Source: Scortum barcoo (lineage: Eukaryota; Chordata; Actinopteri; Centrarchiformes; Terapontidae). Taken from it: a DNA stretch of 64,000 bases. The notes below the pieces were generated by a model. It had not been told where the DNA came from. It made no database searches and saw nothing but the letters and a program-made list of their open reading frames with translations. The stretch spans positions 12,982,252-13,046,251 of the forward strand of contig CM041548.1 of assembly GCA_023238725.1 (NCBI GenBank), read 5' to 3'. Shown in pieces: positions 57,047 through 64,000 of the stretch; within the stretch, counting starts at the first letter, position 1; every line of letters begins with the position of its first letter. The position numbers and the translations under genes were made by a program.

Positions 57047-60000
57047 TCAGGAGTCCGAGAGAGGGCCGAGAACAGCAACCGCCTCAATTTCCACCAGTCC
57101 ACCCTGAAGAGATAGCAGAGAAGGAAGCAGAAACATTAAAAACGTGGGGCACGAGATAATGTGGGTACCATGGATCGACAAACACACACCATGAGTCTCC
57201 ACCGTGTGTATTAATGAGCTGTAGGTACAACAGGGCACTGCAGTTCATATTGGTGTGAAGGTTTTGTGTGTACTCACTCTGGGCAGAGCAGCGACCTGGT
57301 AAGCAGCTCTGGCAGGGAAGTTACTGGTGAAAACTGGAGAGGAAACATTTCCATCATAATAATAATTTATTAATGCTCATAGATAAGTATTTTTGAAAGG
57401 GTCAGTTTCTAATACGCAATCAGATCTCCTTGTTAATTAAAAAGATTTTAGCCTGAGTTACTACAGCTTTTTTCCAAGCATTAAATGGTCAAACTGTCCA
57501 TCGTGGAGTCTCCTTGATGAATTAAAGACTTTCTTATAAAGATAATTGTGCAGGTGGAGGGTATAGACAAGCTAAGTTGATTTTACACAACTTGGCAATT
57601 CTTCCTTAATAACGGCTTATTACTTAAGCATTAATCCATAACTGATTTATTGAAATTAATAAAGCCAGCTGTTAATTTATAAACACTTATTATTCCTTAC
57701 ACCCCCTCCCCTCTATATATTTAGCATTTATAAGCAGTATATACAATTATTATGTTATAAATGGTTTAAAGCACTGTTGCTATACTATATTACTGTCTTT
57801 ATTAATGTACAATATCTGTCAACAATTCTAACATTTGTGAACTGGTTGATGAACCAGTCTCTAGTTGTGGGTGCCAACAGGAGGAGTTTTGACAAACTGA
57901 TGATTATACACTACACATGTCAGCCTACAAATACATTACAGTACATCATAGACCAGTTATTACATGTTTATATGTTGTGCAAAGTGTCTGGTGGCTTTAT
58001 AACAGTGATAAACCTCCAAATGCAAATCCCAATAATCACATTTATCACACACAGTGACACAGTGCTTTGTCTTCTGGCTGAAACTGCCTTCACAGTGAGA
58101 GTCTAACCAACAGCGTGGTAAGTCCAAATTCACACGATTTTGGATCCCAGTGGACACATGTCCTCTCCTTTCTATTATCAGGGTCAGGGAAAGTTCCCTG
58201 CCTGTGGTTTAGGGTTGAGTGGAGTCGGGAAGGAGGGCGCAGCAAAGCTTGCTGGGAGGGTTGAGTTACATTGAGTTGAGCCTGCACAGCGGTGTCCGTT
58301 TACAACTCACTGGGCGCCGCAGCTTGCATTACACCTGTCTGTTGTGATCCAGGAGGAAATGCCCAGACAGAGCAGCCTGCGAGAGGAGGCTGTATTCATA
58401 CAGCAGAGGAAGGCTGAGTGAGCCTGTCTGTCAGGTGACTGCTACACCTGTCAGCGCTCATCTTCTCAGGGACGTCAGTGAAACCCGAGGCCCTGCATCC
58501 CTTCATAATAACACATGTATGGATGCTGGAGTGTGCATTATGGATCATTATAGACTTTTACAGCAGTAAAATGTGAAGATGGATTTCATTTCATTTTTAG
58601 GTGGAACACTATTAACAAGTTAAAGTAAACTCTGTCTGTAACTTAAAGTGATCATGAAACAGAAATGGGAAAACAGGGACAGGATTTAATATGAATAATA
58701 AACATTAGCATATGAAATAAAAAGGTTCAGCTTAAAACAATTTGTAACTATATTTTTAAATTAAAATATTCATTCTTTTAAAGACAGAGAAAGGAAACGT
58801 AAGAGAGAGCACCTTGCTCAAGGACCCTTCAGTGTACTACAAATGTCCTGACATGCAGGTTTGAATCAACTTTCTCCACTTAAAGAGAAGTCTCCTTAAT
58901 CATCACCCCACTTTCAAACACACTCTGCACAGGGAGGAAAGCGAGGAGGAGGAATCACTGATTTATCCTCCTCACAGGCCAGTCACTCAAAAAAAAAAAA
59001 AAAAAAAGTGACTCAGGTGTTTGTGTAGGGAAAACATCATTACTGTGTTACAGGAATACAATAAGGTGAATCACCTTGGTTGTTTGAGGACAAGCTGCCC
59101 CTGTGTGGCTGCTTTTATACATTTTGAAGAATATAATAGAGGAAAGCATACAGAACATTTTATCAATGCCTATCTATCACTTTTTTTTTATTATAATCTT
59201 CTTTCTAATGTATAATTTAAAGCATCGAGTATGAAAATAAATGTCAAAGCCTTACATGTTTTGTAGACCTCGTTGACGCTGTTGAAGTCATTTATATCAG
59301 CGAGCAGCACGGTCGTCTTCACCACTGCAATCAAGAGAGTTTACCCAGAGTAAGAGTTTGTTACATGTGCACATCCAAATCACGTAAAAAGGTGTGAGGA
59401 GCAGCTGAGTCACTGAATATCGCTGAGATCTCACCGTTGGTGTAGTCACAGCCGGCAGCTTTAAGGATCTCCCCCATATTGATGAGAGCCTGAGGGATGA
59501 GAGGAAGGCAGGACACTGTGATACACTGTGGATCAATACTTCATCTCACCTTTAACATTTGTTTTCTTCATATGGGTTCTTCACATTTTTAGATTTAATA
59601 GCTACTCAGAAACAGACTTATTTTGATTTAACACTGTTAGATTATTGATATTGTCTTTGCTGCTTAGTTCAGTTTTATCAATCTACACTGCTCAAAAAAA
59701 TAAAGGGAACACTAAAATAACACATCCTAGATCTGAATGAATGAAAATTCTTATTAAATACTTTGTTCTTTACATAGTTGAATGTGCTGACAACAAAATC
59801 ACACAAAAATTATCAATGGAAATCAAATTTATTAACCCATGGAGGTCTGGATTTGGAGTCACACTCAAAATTAAAGTGGAAAAACACACTACAGGCTGAT
59901 CCAACTTTGATGTAATGTCCTTAAAACAAGTCAAAATGAGGCTCAGTAGTGTGTGTGGCCTCCACGTGCCTGTATGACCTCCCTACAACGCCTGGGCATG

Positions 60001-62481
60001 CTCCTGATGAGGTGGCGGATGGTCTCCTGAGGGATCTCCTCCCAGACCTGGACTAAAGCGTCCGACAACTCCTTGGACAGTCTGTGGTGCAATTTGCGTG
60101 GCGTTGGCGTTGGTGGATGGAGCGAGACATGATGTCCCAGATGTGCTCAATTGGATTCAGGTCTGGGGAACGGGCGGGCCAGTCCATAGCATCAATGCCT
60201 TCGTCTTGCAGGAACTGCTGACACACTCCAGCCACATGAGGTCTAGCATTGTCTTGCATTAGGAGGAACCCAGGGCCAACCGCACCAGCATATGGTCTCA
60301 CAAGGGGTCTGAGGATCTCATCTCGGTACCTAATGGCAGTCAGGCTACCTCTGGCGAGCACATGGAGGGCTGTGCGGCCCCCCAAAGAAATGCCACCCCA
60401 CACCATTACTGACCCACTGCCAAACCGGTCATGCTGGAGGATGTTGCAGGCAGCAGAACGTTCTCCACGGCGTCTCCAGACTCTGTCACGTCTGTCACAT
60501 GTGCTCAGTGTGAACCTGCTTTCATCTGTGAAGAGCACAGGGCGCCAGTGGCGAATTTATTTGCCAATCTTGGTGTTCTCTGGCAAATGCCAAACGTCCT
60601 GCACGGTGTTGGGCTGTAAGCACAACCCCCACCTGTGGACGTCGGGCCCTCATACCACCCTCATGGAGTCTGTTTCTGACCATTTGAGCAGACACATGCA
60701 CATTTGTGGCCTGCTGGAGGTCATTTTGCAGGGCTCTGGCAGTGCTCCTCCTGTTCCTCTTTGCACAAAGGCAGAGGTAGCGGTCACAACAGCATGTGAA
60801 ATTGATTGTCAATCAGTGTTGCTTCCTAAGTGGACAGTTTGATTTCACAGAAGTGTGATTGACTTGGAGTTACATTGTGTTGTTTAAGTGTTCCCTTTAT
60901 TTTTTTGAGCAGTATATTTTATAGATTTATGGCTGGGGTTAGTTTATCTTTGATCATCTCATCTCTCATCATACTGAACACTGAGTTTCAACTATTAACA
61001 AAATATTGAAGAAACATGGTGATATCAGAAGAGCTGCTCCATATCATCAAAAAGCCTTAAATCCACTGGGGGATTATTTACTCTGTGGAAAGTGTAAATT
61101 ACTTATGATGCTTTTGATAAAAATGTTCCAGTTCAAACATGCAAAAATGAAGCACAGTGACTCTGTCAGCCCTTCACCCAATGAGAAGATGTTACTGTGA
61201 GCGTTCTGTCATCTGTTATCTCACGATCATCATCATCATCACCCGTCCGTGTGAGCCTCACCTGTTTGGCCTGAGCCTGCACGCCTCCATCCACCAGCTG
61301 ACCAGAGGCCACGTCCATTCCCAGCTGACCTGAAATGTACATCGTTCTGTCCACAACCACTGACTGGCTGTGGATGAGACAGAGGAAAGACGGACACATA
61401 TAAATACACACACAAATAAAATGATCTTGATCTGCTTTTTATTCTTATTAATCAGTTTATGGTCTCTAATTATGCTCACTTATGAATGAACATCCAGTGT
61501 CTAGATGTACTTTGTTATGTCTTAGATTCGAATTACTTCATAAAGGTGGCTTTTTAAAAAAAATAGATATTTGAGTGAGCTTGAGGTCTGTCACTGCCAC
61601 CGCCTGCTTCAATGAAGAACTTGTGCTGCAAAGTCTTGTGTCACATAATCAGGTCAAATGTTAAAACAAATGGGAGAGAAGAACATAGAAGAACATTTTA
61701 CCACTAGACAGAACGAAAGCAAGAGTAAAAGGCATTACATAACAGTGGCTGAAGGACCTTGTTGAAGTGAATCTTTCTTTGAAAGCACATAAATCAGAGG
61801 TCATTCATTCATTCACGCATAATCAAGTGACTCCGCCCACTGACAGCTGATTGGTCAGAGCAGGAACACCCCTCTGCACAGACTGATTGAAAGAAGAAGG
61901 AAAACATCCAGGTAACCTTGCTGCTGCAAGATTATTTCAGGATTTCTTACCAATCCCGTTAAGTTTAAGCAATTAATTACAAGTTTAAACCTTGCCTCTA
62001 ATTTTTTTTTTTGGTTTGAGTTTCCAAAGTTGCAGTCCTGTCTGAAGTCCAGATGAGAGTATCACCATGAATCCTTACCTGTATATTCCCTGCCTGATTG
62101 GGGCTTTCGGTGTGTAGGGGATCTGTCGACGAATAGTTGCCATTTTCTACTCTGCTGTCCTGCCTGTGAGAGCTTTCCACCCTGCTGCTGCTGATTCCTC
62201 TGCTCTGCTTTAAGGTCACCTTTGGCTCTTTATTTTACAGGGTCATGTCCAGCAGGTGAGTTCACTGCACACTAAGACCCGCCCCTGATCAAACATTACA
62301 CTGTCCCATTCATTCAAACCTCTCACACGCAGCAGCTTCTGCTCTCCACGTGTCACGCTACGTTAAAAAAAGAAAGAAATAAATAGTGCTCATGCTTGTT
62401 TTTGAAGCCTCCTCACCTGTAGGGCCCGATGGCAGCCGGGGCCGATGGTGTGTTCACGATCCTCCTGCTGAGCGCAGACAT
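57047..62481 (-). CDS. rida: 2-iminobutanoate/2-iminopropanoate deaminase (RidA/UK114), six exons
   Basis: Hydrolyses reactive enamine/imine intermediates made by PLP enzymes, releasing 2-oxo acids and ammonia; a trimer in cytosol and mitochondria. Exons in reading order: 62481-62417 (1a), 61367-61262, 59489-59435, 59324-59256, 57333-57278, 57103-57047 (TGA 57049-57047). The total is 135 residues (human 137). Conserved strings: IGPYSQ (Tyr21), VDRTMYISGQLGMD, INMGEILKAAGCDYTNVVKT, VLLADINDFNSVNEVY, SNFPARAAYQVAALP with Arg107, and VEIEAVAVLGPL with Glu122, the family's substrate-carboxylate and catalytic residues. The upstream first exon lies in a CpG-rich region (62.4-62.7 kb). An alternative first exon is annotated separately. 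Intron 2 contains a dead Tc1 element. Confidence 0.95.
57334..59255 (-). other. rida intron 4
   Basis: A 1.9-kb intron, AT-rich, with an A19 run at about 58988-59006. No gene or mobile element recognised. Confidence 0.45.
59686..60914 (-). mobile_element. Internally deleted Tc1/mariner element in rida intron 2
   Basis: Terminal inverted repeats: CACTGCTCAAAAAAATAAAG on the left and, on the other strand, TACTGCTCAAAAAAATAAAG on the right, one mismatch, flanked by the TA target duplication (59684-59685 and 60915-60916). At 1.23 kb it is shorter than full fish copies (about 1.5 kb as I recall). The transposase reads on the minus strand and is broken (separate entry). The sequence outside the deletion is well preserved, so the insertion is not ancient. 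Confidence 0.93.
59943..60812 (-). pseudogene. Tc1-like transposase, N-terminus deleted and frameshifted
   Basis: DDE transposase of the Tc1 family (cut-and-paste at TA). Visible parts on the minus strand: a linker region from about 60795 (RNRRSTARALQNDLQQ, GGMRARRPQVGVV), then the catalytic core with LFTDESRFTL (first Asp), VMVWGGISLGG, LLMQDNARPH (second Asp) and WPARSPDLNPIEHIWD (Glu). The two N-terminal helix-turn-helix DNA-binding motifs are missing, lost in a deletion that joins the inverted-repeat region to the linker near 60785. The frame shifts at about 60540 and again at about 60110. No functional product is possible. Confidence 0.88.
62079..62143 (-). CDS. rida: Alternative first coding exon (1b) of rida
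   Basis: An ATG at 62143-62141 opens a 65-base exon that ends AG before GTAAGG, exactly the same length and phase as exon 1a. It encodes MATIRRQIPYTPKAPIRQG then IY and the first bases of the Ser codon, so it splices in frame to exon 2. Aligned without gaps to exon 1a it shares 10 of 22 residues, including TP.AP and the active-site Tyr21. It therefore looks like a duplicated first exon, not chance. Upstream (minus strand) are a TATA-like TAAAATAAAG and a nuclear-receptor half site. Its use in mRNA is inferred from sequence only. Confidence 0.8.
62205..62240 (-). promoter_or_regulatory. Putative promoter of rida exon 1b
   Basis: On the minus strand a TATA-like TAAAATAAAG (about 62236-62227) is followed by CAAAGGTGACCTTAAAG. 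The plus-strand reading AAGGTCA (62212-62218) is a nuclear-receptor half site, and AGGTGACCT is near-palindromic. The spacing to the exon 1b ATG (about 85 bases) suits a short leader. The contrast with the CpG-rich exon 1a region suggests a separate, tissue-restricted start. Confidence 0.4.
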
Positions 62482-62800
62482 GTTGGTTATTCTTCCTCCT
62501 TTCACGCAGCCTGAGTGAGGAGGGCGTGATTGTGCAACAACTTGTGGAAAAGAGGAAACAGTTGCTGCGCTTCAAGTTTACCGTAATGGCCGCCAAAGAG
62601 CGCGCGCCGCGTTTTATTTTGGCGGAGCCTCCCGAGGAAAACGGCACGCGAGCGGAAACGAGGGGCGCGTGTTTAAGAGAGTTCCGGTACGACAGGTGTC
62701 AGTCCTGCTGGTTTCTTTAAGCACAGCAAAGTCCAGCTCAGGCCTCCTTCTGTGGAGTCCCAGATAAGATGAAGGCACTCCTCCCGCTCATGGTTAACTA
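62482..62800. other. CpG-rich region upstream of rida
   Basis: About 62560-62700 is dense in CpG (GCGCGCGCC, GGCACGCGAGCGG) and most likely the main rida promoter. In human POP1 starts divergently here, but no POP1 coding sequence is visible to the right. Confidence 0.5.
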
Positions 62801-64000
62801 TAAGTAACTTTTATTATTTCTTGCACATTTTCAAAACTTTATAAAGTATTACAAACAGAAACATAATAAATTAAGTGGTTCAAACATAAATGCTTACATT
62901 CCACTCTACACCCTCCAGTCATTATATAGCAGAAATAAATGAATAAATCATATAGCTATATGTCAAAAAAGTGATTTCAGATAACTTTACATATTATGGC
63001 AGATTCTCCGCAATGTCATATTTCAAACGGGGCTTTCTTTCTGTCTCTTTTTTGTTTTTTAAAATTGTACAGAGCAAATAGTTTGTTAAAGCTAGACAAT
63101 CCAGCTTCCATATTAACAGTACTCTTACCTGCGCAGTTAATACAACAGCATTCCACTAAGTAGCAAACAGAATTAGAAACATGCATAGTCTAAAACACGC
63201 AGAAATCAAGCCACGTGTTTGACAGAGGGCAAAAATATTAACAGCCAAGATCAGCTACTGTATTTAAACCAGTGTCACAAAAAAAAAAAAAACACATTTA
63301 ATAAATAAAGTGTGAATGCTTGTGTGGAAGTTGCCGGTGAGCTGCAAACAATTCATGGCAAGAACGTTAATGATTTTTGTGGGAGAACAGTGACAAATAA
63401 AACGCAAACACACACACAGACATGATCGTCCCAAAGTGGAGATAGTGTCGATCGAAGTTTGGCCACATTATCCATCAGATGAAGGAGTGTAACAGGTCTA
63501 TTTATAAGATTACGGTATTATTAAAATCATCCATAAATATGCAGCAAGTATGGGCTGAACCACACAGTCAAGACTGCAAATTAACATTCATGTGTGACAG
63601 CGACCTGCAGACATACTGTACATGTATTTAAAGACAGTCATAATTCATTCAACGGGTCGCTATAAGCACATATCTATTATCAATGTCAAAATTAAACTAC
63701 ATCTATAACAGAGCAATTTGTTTCCTTCATGAAAAATATGAATATGTTCGTAAACATTCAAATTGGTGAAATAAACAACTACCACTGTATTTTTGAGGCC
63801 GATACCGATATTAATATTTGAGCTGAGCATCTGATAACAGCTGATAACCACAGGGATAAACGTACTGAACCATTTTGTGTACAGTTTTTAGCTGTTAAAA
63901 ATGAGTCCCCAATATGAACAAAGCAGACGGCGTGAACTGACAGTATATCTTCATTCCTTCATTAATCACACCTACGTGTCAGAAAACTGTCAGAAAGCAG
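62801..64000 (-). other. Probable 3' UTR of an unseen minus-strand gene
   Basis: A minus-strand AATAAA lies at 62810-62815, and the following 1.2 kb (to the right edge) is AT-rich, of even composition and without coding potential. This is what a long 3' UTR read from the right would look like. The gene itself lies outside the window, so its identity is unknown. Confidence 0.35.

Noticed and set aside
60249..60842. 197-codon plus-strand ORF in the Tc1 element
   Set aside because: Antisense shadow of the conserved transposase core, which reads on the minus strand.
62526..62720. POP1 first exon divergent from rida
   Set aside because: The 64-codon ORF does not resemble the POP1 N-terminus, and the sequence to the right looks like a 3' UTR on the opposite strand.

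Overview
The window is nuclear DNA of a ray-finned fish, most likely a percomorph teleost. It has short GT-AG introns, AATAAA polyadenylation signals and CpG-rich promoters. The transposons are of typical fish types: a Tc1-like element, tRNA-derived SINEs of one family, a hAT-type MITE and short LINE tails. Nine protein-coding genes can be read exon by exon. All identifications rest on remembered family sequences; no database search was run.

Left part (1-17.8 kb): the last exon of a par-6 polarity gene (pard6g-like, +, cut by the left edge); bloc1s4 (+, five exons); nutf2 (+, four coding exons); rrm2b (+, nine exons), whose first coding exon starts only about 300 bases after the nutf2 polyadenylation signal.

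Right part (18-64 kb): mtdh (+, twelve exons), laptm4b (+, seven), rpl30 (-, four coding plus one non-coding), erich5 (+, three) and rida (-, six, with two alternative first exons). Gene order and strands match human 8q22 (MTDH, LAPTM4B, RPL30, ERICH5, RIDA), except that MATN2, which lies between LAPTM4B and RPL30 in human, is not seen. The last 1.2 kb looks like the 3' UTR of a further minus-strand gene.

The genes form no single pathway. Themes are cell polarity (par-6), endosome and lysosome biology (bloc1s4, laptm4b), nuclear import (nutf2), dNTP supply (rrm2b), an RNA/SND1-binding scaffold (mtdh), translation (rpl30) and clearance of reactive imines (rida).

The observations most worth following are: (1) two homologous, equal-length, same-phase first exons of rida, the second with its own promoter-like signals; (2) a full H/ACA-type snoRNA fold in an rpl30 intron; (3) CLEAR-like E-boxes just upstream of both bloc1s4 and laptm4b; (4) well-bounded mobile elements inside introns of rrm2b, mtdh and rida; (5) a tandem array of about 200-base units between mtdh and laptm4b. 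I saw no undescribed multi-gene system.
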